From the NCBI GenBank assembly GCA_964432415.1, contig CAYSNW010000012.1:12120-76119 (forward strand): a stretch of DNA of 64,000 nucleotides, written 5' to 3'. A program made the translations under genes and the position numbers. This document shows positions 1-7,676 of this stretch, in pieces. This DNA is from JAFECT01 sp964432415 (GTDB taxonomy: Bacteria > Pseudomonadota > Alphaproteobacteria > Caulobacterales > Caulobacteraceae). Position 1 is the stretch's first letter, and each line of letters starts with the position of its first letter. The notes under the pieces were generated by a model that did not search any database, was not told the DNA's origin, and was given only the letters and a program-made list of their open reading frames with translations.

Positions 1-248
1 CGCCGGGGTGTGCGCAGCACCGCGTCGGCCACCTGGGGATTGGAGACCAGCACGTCGCGCGCGTCGACCGGCAGGTCCACGATGGCGGACTTGCCGCGCG
101 GCAGGGACAGGGGCCGCGCCGTCGAACCGGCCGCGCCGAGCTCGACCTTGACCGTCGATTGCGCCGGGGCGGCGGACGCGCCGAGCAGGCCGGCGACAGC
201 GGCCAGGGCCGCGAGCGTCGTCTTCATACGGAAACTCACCACCGTCAT
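1..248 (-). CDS. cpaC: CpaC/RcpA pilus secretin, N-terminal part only
   Basis: This is the start of the outer-membrane secretin of the Tad/Flp pilus; the rest lies beyond the left edge of the window. The visible 82 codons show an N-terminal signal peptide (MKTTLAALAAVAGLLGASA, ending near PAQS) and then the start of the pilus-secretin N-domain, with the typical RGKSAIVDLPVDARDVLVSN stretch followed by PQVADAVL. The ATG at 248 overlaps the cpaB stop as ATGA, which supports translational coupling; a second in-frame ATG sits seven codons later at 227. Gene order pilA-cpaA-cpaB-cpaC is the usual one in Caulobacter. The identity is firm even though the pore-forming domain is not in view. Confidence 0.9.
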   Translation of the reverse strand, partial: MTVVSFRMKTTLAALAAVAGLLGASAAPAQSTVKVELGAAGSTARPLSLPRGKSAIVDLPVDARDVLVSNPQVADAVLRTPR

Positions 249-1240
249 TGTCTCACCGCCACTTCGGTGGCTTCGCCGTTGCGGAACACCCGCACCGCCG
301 TCATCGGCGGCGCGGCGCCGGCCTGGGCGACGCGGCGGGCGGCGGCGACGCGGCCGGAGGGCTCGCCGACATCCGCGTAGGAGCGCAGCACCAGGGACAG
401 GTCGCCCTGGGCCTTGGCCAGGGCCAGGGCCTCGGCGTCCTCGGCCCCGACCTGCAGGGTCGCGGTCGCGCCCACCACCGTGGTTTCGTTCTTGTCGGGC
501 TGGGTCACCTGATCGACCGCCAGCACCTTGACGTTCCTCAGCACCGTGGAGCTGGCGAAGCCGGCGCCGCCCTCGCGCTGCATCTGGCGCGACAGGATCA
601 CGTCGACCCGGTCGCCGGGCAGGATGAAGCCGCCGGCGGCGGTCTCCACCTTCACCGCCACGGCCATGGCGCGCATGCCGGGAGGCAGGACCACCGCGAG
701 GTAGCCGCTCTGGCCGGCGCGCACGAGCTTGCGCTCGACCATGGGCTCGCCCTTGAGGATCGGTTCGCGCACCACCGCGCCCAGGAAGGCCGCCTTGGGT
801 CCGCCGTCGGCGAGGTTGGCCACGGTGCGGGTGACGGTGGCGACTGTCTGGGAGGTGGCCTTGGCGGCGTCGGGCTTCGAGCCCGTCTGGGCGGCCAGCT
901 TGTCGAGCTTGGTCGCGCCCGGCGCCTTGCCGGCGTCGGCCTTGACCGGTCCGGGGGCGAGCGCGGGCGGCGGCAGGGCCGAGCCGTCGGTGACGAAGGC
1001 CGGATTGACCGCGTCGATCGGCCACTCCTGCCAGTCCATGTCCTCGGGTCCGAGGCGTTCGCCGATCTTCAGGTCGCGCTTGGCGACCAGGACCTTGGCC
1101 ATGGGCTTGACGTGGACCACGGGGGCGGCCGCCACGGCGGTGGAGGTCGGCTTGCCGGAGAGCGCCCCGCGCACGATCACGGCCAGGGCGATGGCGGCCA
1201 CCGCCGCCACGGCGAGGACGATGATGCGGATTGGCTTCAT
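245..1240 (-). CDS. cpaB: Flp pilus assembly protein CpaB (RcpC)
   Basis: A 331-residue inner-membrane/periplasmic assembly factor of the Tad pilus. An N-terminal membrane segment (about residues 4-26) is followed by a SAF-type domain (VLVAKRDLKIGERL, about 50-65) and then the RcpC/CpaB domain with LPPGMRAMAVAVKVE and GFILPGDRVDVIL. The family is thought to act with the secretin at the outer membrane. The ribosome site GGGGAG lies about a dozen bases before the ATG. It lies 138 bp downstream of cpaA, with a hairpin in the gap, and overlaps cpaC by four bases. Length and order fit the family well. Confidence 0.93.
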   Translation of the reverse strand: MKPIRIIVLAVAAVAAIALAVIVRGALSGKPTSTAVAAAPVVHVKPMAKVLVAKRDLKIGERLGPEDMDWQEWPIDAVNPAFVTDGSALPPPALAPGPVKADAGKAPGATKLDKLAAQTGSKPDAAKATSQTVATVTRTVANLADGGPKAAFLGAVVREPILKGEPMVERKLVRAGQSGYLAVVLPPGMRAMAVAVKVETAAGGFILPGDRVDVILSRQMQREGGAGFASSTVLRNVKVLAVDQVTQPDKNETTVVGATATLQVGAEDAEALALAKAQGDLSLVLRSYADVGEPSGRVAAARRVAQAGAAPPMTAVRVFRNGEATEVAVRQ

Positions 1241-1274
1241 CTGGGCGGGTCTCCCCTGAACCGAACTGAACTCT

Positions 1275-1319
1275 GCGAAGCGGCGCGCCGGTCGACCCGG
1301 CGCGCGGAGCGCACTTCGC
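1275..1319. other. GC-rich hairpin between cpaA and cpaB
   Basis: A perfect 9-bp stem (1283-1291 with 1297-1305, five-base loop) is nested inside a second 6-bp stem, GCGAAG/CTTCGC. There is no T-run on either side, so it is not a classical terminator. It may attenuate or process the cpaA-cpaB message, which would adjust peptidase against assembly protein levels. The structure is seen; the role is inferred. Confidence 0.4.
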
Positions 1320-1378
1320 CTCAGGTTTCAGGGTGGTCCAGAGGTGTTAACGCAGGCCTAAGCGGGGCCTCAGAATTC

Positions 1379-1897
1379 TTAGAAAAGCCCTGTGAATCCC
1401 GTCATCAGGGCGCTTTCCGGAAAGGCGGCCAGGGCGCCGCAGCAGATGGCCACCCCATAGGGGATGTCGCCACGCGGCTCGAGCAGGCGTCCGACCCAGC
1501 GCGGGGCCCCCAGAACATAGACCTGACCCCAGTAGCGGGCCAGCAGCAGGGCCATGGCGAACACCCCGCCGGCGACCGCGGTCCAGAACAGGAAGGCGGT
1601 TCCTCCGGCGACCCCCAGCCACAGGCCGGCGGCGGCCATGACCTTGGCGTCGCCGCCCCCGATCCAGCGCAGGGCGAACATCACCGCGCCCACCACCAGG
1701 CCCGCGAAGCCCACGGCGAGACAGCCCAGGACCGTGCTCAACGGCAGGCCGGCCAGCAGGGCCGCCGGGAAGAAGGCCAGGATCAGGATAGCGGAGATGC
1801 GGTTGGGGATGGTCATGGTGGTCAGGTCGGACAGGGCGGCCGCGATCATCATGGCCGGGAAGATGCAGAGCATCAGTCCTGTGGCCGTCTGGATCAT
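1379..1897 (-). CDS. cpaA: CpaA prepilin peptidase (A24 family)
   Basis: A 172-residue polytopic membrane aspartyl protease that cleaves the leader of Flp prepilins. Both catalytic aspartates are visible: D24 in SDLTTMTIPNRIS and D83 in the GxGD-type motif GGGDAK. The short length, without the N-terminal methylase domain of PilD, is normal for the Tad type. A GGAGG ribosome site sits six bases before the ATG. It follows the pilA genes on the same strand but is separated from them by a strong terminator, so it may depend on read-through or on its own promoter in 1898-1978. Its likely substrates, two PilA copies and perhaps the TadE-like proteins, are all adjacent. Confidence 0.93.
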   Translation of the reverse strand: MIQTATGLMLCIFPAMMIAAALSDLTTMTIPNRISAILILAFFPAALLAGLPLSTVLGCLAVGFAGLVVGAVMFALRWIGGGDAKVMAAAGLWLGVAGGTAFLFWTAVAGGVFAMALLLARYWGQVYVLGAPRWVGRLLEPRGDIPYGVAICCGALAAFPESALMTGFTGLF

Positions 1898-1978
1898 CGG
1901 GAGCCTCCGTCGCGTGGAGGCGCCATAGTGGGGCGGGCGGGTAAACTTACCGTTGCTTCGCCGTTCGTGGCCGAAACG

Positions 1979-2012
1979 AAAAAAGGGCCGCGGCGTTTCC
2001 CGCCGCGGCCCT
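1979..2012 (-). terminator. Rho-independent terminator after the second pilA
   Basis: On the minus strand a perfect 12-bp GC-rich stem (arms 2001-2012 and 1984-1995, five-base loop) runs straight into six T residues. It starts about 30 bases after the pilA stop. This is the best intrinsic terminator in the window and would set abundant pilin mRNA apart from cpaA. Confidence 0.88.
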
Positions 2013-2042
2013 TCCTGTCGCCGGTCGTGATCGGGTCCGGAC

Positions 2043-2207
2043 TTACTGGACCGCGGTGGAGACCGCGGTGAACTTGGTGTTGAGGTTGCCGCCCAGCGCC
2101 TGCAGGGCGCCGATGATGACGACGGCGATGAGGGCTGCGATCAGGCCATATTCAATGGCGGTGGCGCCCGACTCGTCTTTCAGAAGGCGATGCACAAACT
2201 TGGCCAT
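2043..2207 (-). CDS. pilA: Flp/PilA major pilin, second tandem copy
   Basis: A 54-residue type IVb prepilin. It begins MAKFVHRLLKDESG, then the hydrophobic segment ATAIEYGLIAALIAVV. The leader should be cut after G14 by CpaA, leaving the conserved glutamate as residue 5 of the mature pilin (E19) followed by Y20. The ribosome site AGGGAG is well placed. It matches the upstream copy at nearly every position, differing mainly in the leader, at N versus K near residue 43, and in the last two residues (VQ against LT). It has its own upstream box and terminator, so it looks like a working gene rather than a relic. Confidence 0.93.
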   Translation of the reverse strand: MAKFVHRLLKDESGATAIEYGLIAALIAVVIIGALQALGGNLNTKFTAVSTAVQ

Positions 2208-2302
2208 GGTGTTCTCCCTTGCCCGACCGTTGCTTCAATCCAGGTCCGCACCCGTTCTGCACGGTCGACCCCAAAACGCAGGTTCAATTTCCTACGCCTG
2301 AG

Positions 2303-2318
2303 TTAACCTCTGGTGAAC
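2303..2318. promoter_or_regulatory. CtrA-like box upstream of the second pilA
   Basis: The sequence TTAA-CCTCTGG-TGAAC differs at one base from the CtrA consensus TTAA-N7-TTAAC. It lies about 100 bp before the ATG of the second pilA in an AT-rich gap of 265 bp. CtrA is known to activate pilA in Caulobacter crescentus; binding here is inferred from the motif only. Confidence 0.5.
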
Positions 2319-2417
2319 ACATTCAGCGATTTTGGAAGTTTGTTGGTATACGGGCATTTATACTAATATTTTACTTACCAAATCTGACGTTCTCGACGTG
2401 ACGTCCAGATAGACCAA

Positions 2418-2445
2418 GGGCCGCGGTGGTCTCCCACCGCGGCCC
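2418..2445 (-). terminator. Hairpin terminator after the first pilA
   Basis: A perfect 12-bp stem (2418-2429 with 2434-2445, four-base loop) lies 28 bases after the pilA stop on the minus strand. The following tract is TTGGTCT, so it should be weaker than the hairpin behind the second copy. Stem sequence and position closely resemble that hairpin, which suggests the whole gene-plus-hairpin unit was duplicated. Confidence 0.7.
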
Positions 2446-2472
2446 CGGCCGTACGCTTACTGAAGAGACGGC

Positions 2473-2637
2473 TTACGTAAGCGCCGTCGACACCGCGGTG
2501 AACTTGGTCTTCAGGTTGCCGCCGAGCGCCTGCAGGGCGCCGATGATGACGACGGCGATCAGAGCCGCGATCAGGCCGTATTCGATGGCCGTGGCGCCCG
2601 ACTCGTCTTTCATGAAGCGGTTGATGAACTTCGACAT
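2473..2637 (-). CDS. pilA: Flp/PilA major pilin, first tandem copy
   Basis: A 54-residue prepilin beginning MSKFINRFMKDESG, then ATAIEYGLIAALIAVV. The longer reading with an upstream start is unlikely, because the AGAGGAG ribosome site sits seven bases before this ATG and the leader length matches known Flp prepilins. Cleavage after G14 by CpaA is expected. It is the promoter-proximal copy in the pilA-pilA-cpaA-cpaB-cpaC series. The two mature pilins would be almost identical, so they could co-assemble in one fibre. Confidence 0.95.
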   Translation of the reverse strand: MSKFINRFMKDESGATAIEYGLIAALIAVVIIGALQALGGNLKTKFTAVSTALT

Positions 2638-2752
2638 GGTCTTCTCCTCTAAGTCGTTCCAAGCAGTTAGGGATCTATGTCCCGACACCCCGGGGCAGAG
2701 CCTGACTGCTTGCTCGAACCCCAATCACACGAGAACAATGGCCCGGGTCTCG

Positions 2753-2830
2753 TTAATTTGAGGTGAACATCAAAAATAATACTTCGACTATTCTATGGTG
2801 TACGGAAATTTACTCTAAACACGCGTTAAC
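2753..2830. promoter_or_regulatory. pilA promoter region with two CtrA-like boxes
   Basis: The gene-free stretch 2638-2965 separates pilA from the divergent secretin-domain gene and is strikingly AT-rich. It holds TTAA-TTTGAGG-TGAAC at 2753-2768, the same one-mismatch form as the box upstream of the other pilA, and CTAA-ACACGCG-TTAAC at 2815-2830. Either box could serve both divergent genes. I cannot place exact transcription starts. Confidence 0.5.
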
Positions 2831-2965
2831 CAAGGCATAGATTCCCGTTATTTCCATGGGTTTTCAGAGAGCGCGGCGGCTCTCTTCAGTTGTTATTAAG
2901 CTCTTGGCGGCAGCTTGCTCCTCACGCGCGCTCGCGCAGAGTCACAGACACAAGGATCAGAGCCC

Positions 2966-3472
2966 ATGCTGTCCACCCGGGCCCGCCTTTCGCTTCTCGC
3001 CGCCGCGGCCGCCCTGGCCGTCGCCGGCCAGGCCTTCGCCTCCCCGCGCCTGACCGTGGCCATCGACCATGCCGAGCGCCTGATGGTGGCGCGCCCCGCG
3101 GGCTCGGTCATCGTCGGCAACCCGGCGGTGGCCGACGTCACCGTCGTCGACGGCCGCACCCTCTACGTCACCGGCAAGGGCTACGGCGTCAGCCAGGTGA
3201 TCGTGCTCGACCCGCTCGGACGCACGGTCTGGCAGGGCGACGTGGTGGTCACCGCCCCGGTCGACGGCCAGGTTTCGGTCTATCGCGGCGGCCAGGCCAC
3301 CGAGATGGCCTGCTCCACCATCTGCGCGCCCAACGCGCGTCAGACCGCCCGGGCGGCGGGCGCCGGCGGCGCTTCCTCCAGCGGGTCGGGCGGCAGCGCC
3401 CCGCCCCTGACGCCGATGACCGCCTCCGTCCAGGGCGGCACGGCCCAGGTCGCGTCGCGGCCCCCGAGCTGA
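2966..3472 (+). CDS. Stand-alone pilus-secretin N-domain protein, exported
   Basis: A 168-residue periplasmic protein. A signal peptide (about residues 1-26, ending GQAFASP) leads into the pilus/type II secretin N-terminal domain: LTVAIDHAERLMVARPAGSV, then VGNPAVADVTVVDGRTLYVT and GYGVSQVIVLD. This is the same domain that starts CpaC, but here it is followed only by a low-complexity Ser/Gly/Pro tail and no pore domain. The start at 2966 was chosen because the signal peptide begins there and AGGA lies upstream. It runs divergently from pilA and ends two bases before the first TadE-like gene. It may be an accessory part of the CpaC ring; the role is inferred. Confidence 0.82.
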   Translation: MLSTRARLSLLAAAAALAVAGQAFASPRLTVAIDHAERLMVARPAGSVIVGNPAVADVTVVDGRTLYVTGKGYGVSQVIVLDPLGRTVWQGDVVVTAPVDGQVSVYRGGQATEMACSTICAPNARQTARAAGAGGASSSGSGGSAPPLTPMTASVQGGTAQVASRPPS

Positions 3473-3474
3473 GC

Positions 3475-4008
3475 ATGGCCGCCTTCCTCGCCCGACTCCG
3501 GCGGTTCGGACGCGCGCGGGGCGGCTCGGCGTCAGTCGAGTTCGCCATGCTCGCCATCCCGTTCCTGACCATGCTGATGGCCGTGCTCGAGCTCGGCCTG
3601 GTGTTCATGATCTCGCTCACCCTGGACGATGCGACCGTGGGCGCGGCGCGGGCCATCCGCACCGGCCAGCTGCAGAACGCGGGCGGCGCCAGCGCGGCGA
3701 CCTTCAAGGCCGCCATCTGCGGCCGCATGACCTGGATCCAGAACAACTGCCTGGCCAATCTGAGCGTGGACGTGCGCACCTACACCCAGTTCTCCACCGC
3801 CGCCCCACCCAACCCGATCACCGCGGGCGTGTTCAATCCGGCGGTCCTGGCCTTCCAGCCGGGGGTCGCCCAGGACATCGTGGTGGTGCGCTCCTACTAC
3901 CAGTGGAAGCTGTTCACGCCCTTCCTGAACCAGGCCCTGTCCAAGCTGAACGGCGGCACCGCCGTGATCACGGCGACCTCGGCGTTCCGCAACGAGCCCT
4001 ATTCATGA
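3475..4008 (+). CDS. TadE-like minor pseudopilin
   Basis: A 177-residue protein with the TadE arrangement: a short basic N-terminus, then GSASVEFAMLAIPFLTMLM and a membrane segment (about residues 18-45) ahead of a periplasmic domain with two cysteines (around ICGRMTW and NNCLAN). The glutamate in SVEFA matches the +5 glutamate of pseudopilins cut by the Tad prepilin peptidase. It starts two bases after the secretin-domain gene and overlaps the next gene by ATGA, so the three genes form one operon. TadE-family proteins are minor pilins needed for Tad pilus formation. Confidence 0.85.
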   Translation: MAAFLARLRRFGRARGGSASVEFAMLAIPFLTMLMAVLELGLVFMISLTLDDATVGAARAIRTGQLQNAGGASAATFKAAICGRMTWIQNNCLANLSVDVRTYTQFSTAAPPNPITAGVFNPAVLAFQPGVAQDIVVVRSYYQWKLFTPFLNQALSKLNGGTAVITATSAFRNEPYS

Positions 4009-4568
4009 ACCGGATTCTGAAGATCCTGTTCGGCCCGGCCCAGAACCTGGCCCAACGCTTCGCCCGCGCCCGCGAGGGCGTCTCGGCGGTGGAGTTCGCC
4101 CTGCTGGCTCCGGTGATGATCTGCCTCTACTTCGGCATGACCGAGCTCAGCCAGGCCTTCATGGCCCAGCGCCGCGTCGAGCACACCGCCTCGGCCATCG
4201 CCGACCTGGTGGCCCAGAGCCAGAGCGTGGACACCAATGCGCTGAACGAGATCTTCACCGTGGGCAAGCTGGTGATGTCGCCGTTCTCGACCACGCCCAT
4301 GACCCAGCGCATCACCAGCGTCACGGCCAGTTCCACGGGCGTGCCCAAGGTGGACTGGAGCGTCGCCAACGGCGGGGCGGTGGCGCTCACCGCCGGCTCG
4401 ACGGTCACCCTGCCCGCCAACCTGATCGCGGCCAACGAGAGCGTGATCATGTCGGACGTGACCTACGACTACACCTCGGTCGGCAACTACATTCTGAACA
4501 TGACCCTGCACTTCAAGCAGACCTACTATCTGCGGCCCCGGATCGTGGACAAGGTCGCCAAGACCTGA
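4005..4568 (+). CDS. TadE/TadF-like minor pseudopilin
   Basis: A 187-residue protein whose N-terminal part reads GVSAVEFALLAPVMICLYFG, a second TadE-type prepilin core with its conserved glutamate, followed by MTELSQAFMAQRRVEHTAS and a periplasmic domain rich in Thr/Ser/Val. The start at 4005 overlaps the preceding stop (ATGA). With its neighbour it gives two different pseudopilins, as is common for TadE/TadF pairs. Its gene converges tail to tail with pabC one base away, and I see no clear terminator in the gap. Confidence 0.85.
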   Translation: MNRILKILFGPAQNLAQRFARAREGVSAVEFALLAPVMICLYFGMTELSQAFMAQRRVEHTASAIADLVAQSQSVDTNALNEIFTVGKLVMSPFSTTPMTQRITSVTASSTGVPKVDWSVANGGAVALTAGSTVTLPANLIAANESVIMSDVTYDYTSVGNYILNMTLHFKQTYYLRPRIVDKVAKT

Positions 4569-4569
4569 G

Positions 4570-5346
4570 CTAGCCGGTCTCCGCCAGCGTGCGGGCCAGG
4601 ATCTCCACCCCCGGATGCGGCGCCACCGAGCGCCCGTCGAAGCTGGCCACCGCGCGCACGCCGATCAGGCTGTTGGTCAGGAACAGGCCCTTGCCGGCCG
4701 ACAGCGACCCCAGGCCGAAGCGGCCCTCCTCGACGCGGGTGAACTCGCCGGCCGCCGCCAGGACCCGGCCCCGCATGATCCCGTCCAGCACCCCGCACTC
4801 CAGCGCCGGCGTGCACAGGCGCGCGCCCTCGAACCAGAACACATTCGCGGCCGCCGCCGAGGCCACCTCGCCCAGGGTGTTGAGCATCACCGCCTCGTCC
4901 GCGCCGGCCGCCCTCGCCTCGCGCCGGGCCAGCACACTGTCGAGATAGGCCAGGGTCTTCAGCCGCGAGGTCGGGGAGCTCTCGTTGCGGCGCACCGAGG
5001 ACAGCGCCAGCCGCGCCGGACCGGCCGGCGCCGGGGCCGGGTAGGCCGAGACCAGCAGTTCGGGGACCACGGGATCGGGCCGGTCGAGGCCCCTCCCCCC
5101 CGCGCCGGCCGTCCAGGTCAGGCGCACGGCGGCGCGTTCGTCCTCGAGGCCGGCTTCGGCGACGGCGGCCAAGGCGGCCGTTCTCAACCGCGGCTCACCG
5201 GGATCGGGCAGGCCCAGCACGCGGCAACCGCGCGCGAGCCGCTCGGCGTGGGCCTCGAACGCTGCCAGGGCGCCCCGCGACCACAGCACGGTCTCGAACA
5301 GGCCGTCACCCAGCAGCAGGCCGCGGTCGCGGCTCCAGTCGCTCAT
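4570..5346 (-). CDS. pabC: Aminodeoxychorismate lyase (class IV aminotransferase fold)
   Basis: A 258-residue PLP enzyme that should convert 4-amino-4-deoxychorismate to p-aminobenzoate and pyruvate in folate synthesis. The fold-type IV pattern is clear: RGLLLGDGLFETVLW near the start, the lysine region SRLKTLAYLDSVLARREA, and ADEAVMLNTLGEVASAAAAN with NVFWFEG. The start at 5346 overlaps the pabB stop as ATGA; a longer reading would run into pabB. Coupling to pabB makes the lyase assignment much more likely than a branched-chain or D-amino-acid aminotransferase. Confidence 0.86.
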   Translation of the reverse strand: MSDWSRDRGLLLGDGLFETVLWSRGALAAFEAHAERLARGCRVLGLPDPGEPRLRTAALAAVAEAGLEDERAAVRLTWTAGAGGRGLDRPDPVVPELLVSAYPAPAPAGPARLALSSVRRNESSPTSRLKTLAYLDSVLARREARAAGADEAVMLNTLGEVASAAAANVFWFEGARLCTPALECGVLDGIMRGRVLAAAGEFTRVEEGRFGLGSLSAGKGLFLTNSLIGVRAVASFDGRSVAPHPGVEILARTLAETG

Positions 5347-6692
5347 GGCGCGGGCCCGGTCAGCGCGCGCCGCAGACCGGATATCTTGGCCTCGGTCTCC
5401 AGCCGCTCCTGCTCCGGGTCGCTGTCGGCCACGATCCCGGCTCCGGCGAGCGCGCGGAACCGCCAGCCCTCCGCGTCGCGGACAAAAGCGGCGGTGCGGA
5501 TCAGCACGCTGGAGTCCAGCGCCCCGTCGAACCCCGCCCAGAACAGTGAGCCGCACCAGGGGCCGCGCGGGCCCTCGTGGCCGGCGATCACGCGCATGGC
5601 CTGGACCTTGGGCGCTCCGGTGATCGAGCCCGGCGGAAAGGCGGCCCGGAGCAGGTCGGCAGCGTCGCGGCCCTGGGCCAGCTGGCCGGTGACGGTGGAG
5701 ACCAGGTGATGCACGGAGGGATAGGTCTCCACCCCGAACAGTTCGGCGACCCTGACCTCGCCGGGGGCGCAGACCCGCGCCAGGTCGTTGCGCATCAGGT
5801 CCACGATCATCAGGTTCTCGGCCCGGTCCTTGGCGCTGGCCAGCAGCTCCTGCGCCAGGCGCCGGTCCTCCGCCGCGTCGGCGCCGCGGGGACGGGTGCC
5901 CTTGATCGGCCGGGTCTCCACCGCGCGCGCGTCCGCCGCCACCTTCAGGAAGCGCTCGGGCGAGTGGGAGACCAGCGCCAGGCCGTCCAGCGCCAGCCAG
6001 GCGGAAAAGGGCGCGGGGCTGGAGCGCGCCAGCCGCGCCGCCGCGTCGAAGGGCGTGCGGCCCGCCGCCAGACGCCCGGTCCAGGCGCGCGCGATATTGG
6101 CCTGGAAGATCTCGCCCTCGCCGATGCGCCGCACCACATCGGCCACCGCCGCCTCATAGGCCTCGGGCGGGGCGAAGGGTGTGAAGGCCTCCGCGAGCGG
6201 GTCCTCCCCGTCCTGCGCTCCCGGATCGAGATCCAACCAGGCGGCAGCGCGCTCCGCCGCGGTCCGGGCCGAGGCCTCGTCCTCGCCGCGTCCCACGGCC
6301 AGCACCTGGCGGGCCTCATGGTCGAAGGCCAGCAGGGCCGGGTAGCGCAGCAGCACCAGATCCGGCCAGTCCGGGTCGCGGCTGAGCTCCAGCGGCTCCA
6401 GCCGGTCGGCGTATTCGTAGGCGATCAGCCCGACCACTCCGCCCTGGAACGGCGGGCCGTCCGGGCGCCCGGCGCTGCGTGGCCCGAGCATCGCGCGCAG
6501 CAGGTCCAGACCATCGCGCGGATCGGCGGGGTCGAGCCGTTCCAGCCGGTCGGGCTCGCTCGCCAGGTAGGACCAGCGGCCCTGGGCGCCGCCGTCGGAG
6601 AGCAGCAGCAGGCTGCCCGGCCGATCGCTGAGCGCGCGCGCGGCCTCGACCGGATCGCGCCACGCCAGGATCTGAAGCGCGCTCGCCTGCAT
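5343..6692 (-). CDS. pabB: Aminodeoxychorismate synthase component I
   Basis: A 449-residue chorismate-binding enzyme making aminodeoxychorismate for folate. The chorismate-binding domain shows ERFLKV, PIKGTRPRG, ENLMIVDLMRNDLARV, FPPGSITGAPKVQAM and the C-terminal GAGIVADSDPEQE. The lysine in PIKGT separates PabB from anthranilate synthase, which has alanine in that place. No glutaminase domain is fused, so the PabA partner must be encoded elsewhere. It is followed by pabC with a four-base overlap. Confidence 0.9.
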   Translation of the reverse strand: MQASALQILAWRDPVEAARALSDRPGSLLLLSDGGAQGRWSYLASEPDRLERLDPADPRDGLDLLRAMLGPRSAGRPDGPPFQGGVVGLIAYEYADRLEPLELSRDPDWPDLVLLRYPALLAFDHEARQVLAVGRGEDEASARTAAERAAAWLDLDPGAQDGEDPLAEAFTPFAPPEAYEAAVADVVRRIGEGEIFQANIARAWTGRLAAGRTPFDAAARLARSSPAPFSAWLALDGLALVSHSPERFLKVAADARAVETRPIKGTRPRGADAAEDRRLAQELLASAKDRAENLMIVDLMRNDLARVCAPGEVRVAELFGVETYPSVHHLVSTVTGQLAQGRDAADLLRAAFPPGSITGAPKVQAMRVIAGHEGPRGPWCGSLFWAGFDGALDSSVLIRTAAFVRDAEGWRFRALAGAGIVADSDPEQERLETEAKISGLRRALTGPAP

Positions 6693-6796
6693 GGCCTCCT
6701 CGCCGCCGGCCCATCCCGGCGTGTCACGCCATGGTGATTAGAACGGGCGCGAGGGAAGGACCACAGTCGAAAGCACGGATGGAGCTCCAACCCTTG

Positions 6797-6847
6797 CGCG
6801 TCCGCCGCCCGCGTGGCTCACGCCGGCGCGGCGGACGCGAACTTTTT
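6797..6847. terminator. Strong nested hairpin between the phosphatase gene and pabB
   Basis: A perfect 12-bp stem (6797-6808 with 6828-6839) encloses a second 5-bp stem GCGTG/CACGC (6811-6815 with 6819-6823). On the plus strand it is followed by AACTTTTT. It sits seven bases past the phosphatase stop on the minus strand, where no T-run follows, so for that gene it may only stall or protect mRNA ends. It does separate the phosphatase transcript from pabB. Confidence 0.6.
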
Positions 6848-6853
6848 CGGCCC

Positions 6854-7633
6854 TCAAGCCAGCAGCCGCGCCCGGATCCGCTCCGCCAGGGCCGCGTCCA
6901 CCCCCAGAACCTCGCCGAGGTAGCCGTCCAGCGACCCGTTGCGGGCCTCAATCGAGGCGAAGGCGGCCTCCAGGAACTCCGGCGTCACCCCCAGGAAGGC
7001 CCGCACCGCCTCGTGCGAGGCCTTGGTCCCGTACATCCGCTCGATCCGCTCGGCGACCTCGGGCGCGCGCTGCTCCAGCCGCACCGCGGTGTTGGTCAGG
7101 AGGTAGTCTTCCAGAAGGTCCGCCTCCCGCACGCCGGCGACATGGTGGGTCAGGGCGGCCAGCAGGCCGGTGCGGTCCTTGCCGGCGGCGCAGTGGATTA
7201 GGACGGCCCCGTCTGCCTCCGCCAGGGCCTGGAAGTAGCGGCGGTACAGGCCCACGATCCGTTCGTCGTAGGGCATGTCCCGGTAGGTCGCGATCATGAA
7301 GTCGCGCACGCTCGAGGGCGTCAGGTCGGTGGTGCGCAGGAAGGCCATGTGCGGCGGCTCGGCCCGCTCGGTGTCGTCGCTTTCGATCACCTGGCCGGAA
7401 AAGCCGGGATGCCGGCGCGAGGGCTGCTCGTGCCGCTCGCCCGAGCGGCGCAGGTCGACGACGACCGCCACGCCCAACGCCTGAAGACGATCCAGGTCCG
7501 CGGCGGTCGCCCGCGCATGATGGCCCGAGCGCAGCAGCCGGCCGGGCCTGAGCCTCAGCCCCGAGGCGGTGGCGTAGTCGCCATAGTCGCGGACGTTCTC
7601 GATGGCGTCGAAGGCATGGATTCGCTGGCTCAT
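6854..7633 (-). CDS. Tyrosine-protein phosphatase family protein
   Basis: A 259-residue cytoplasmic phosphatase of the bacterial Y_phosphatase3 type. The N-terminal NVRDYGDYATASGLRLRPG and LLRSGHHARATAADLDRL are typical of the family, and the active-site loop HCAAGKDRTG gives nucleophile C148 and R154. No membrane segment or signal peptide is visible. Members act on phosphotyrosine or phosphoinositides, so the substrate cannot be named from sequence. It is a single gene between a hairpin and the winged-helix regulator on the same strand. Confidence 0.85.
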   Translation of the reverse strand: MSQRIHAFDAIENVRDYGDYATASGLRLRPGRLLRSGHHARATAADLDRLQALGVAVVVDLRRSGERHEQPSRRHPGFSGQVIESDDTERAEPPHMAFLRTTDLTPSSVRDFMIATYRDMPYDERIVGLYRRYFQALAEADGAVLIHCAAGKDRTGLLAALTHHVAGVREADLLEDYLLTNTAVRLEQRAPEVAERIERMYGTKASHEAVRAFLGVTPEFLEAAFASIEARNGSLDGYLGEVLGVDAALAERIRARLLA

Positions 7634-7676
7634 GCCGTCCTGATAGCCGCCGGCGATGTCAGAGGCGAGACGGGCC

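Noticed and set aside
248..2071. Long plus-strand frame of 607 codons across cpaB and cpaA
   Set aside because: The translation is rich in Gly, His, Arg and Gln without domains, and both minus-strand genes beneath it have firm motifs.
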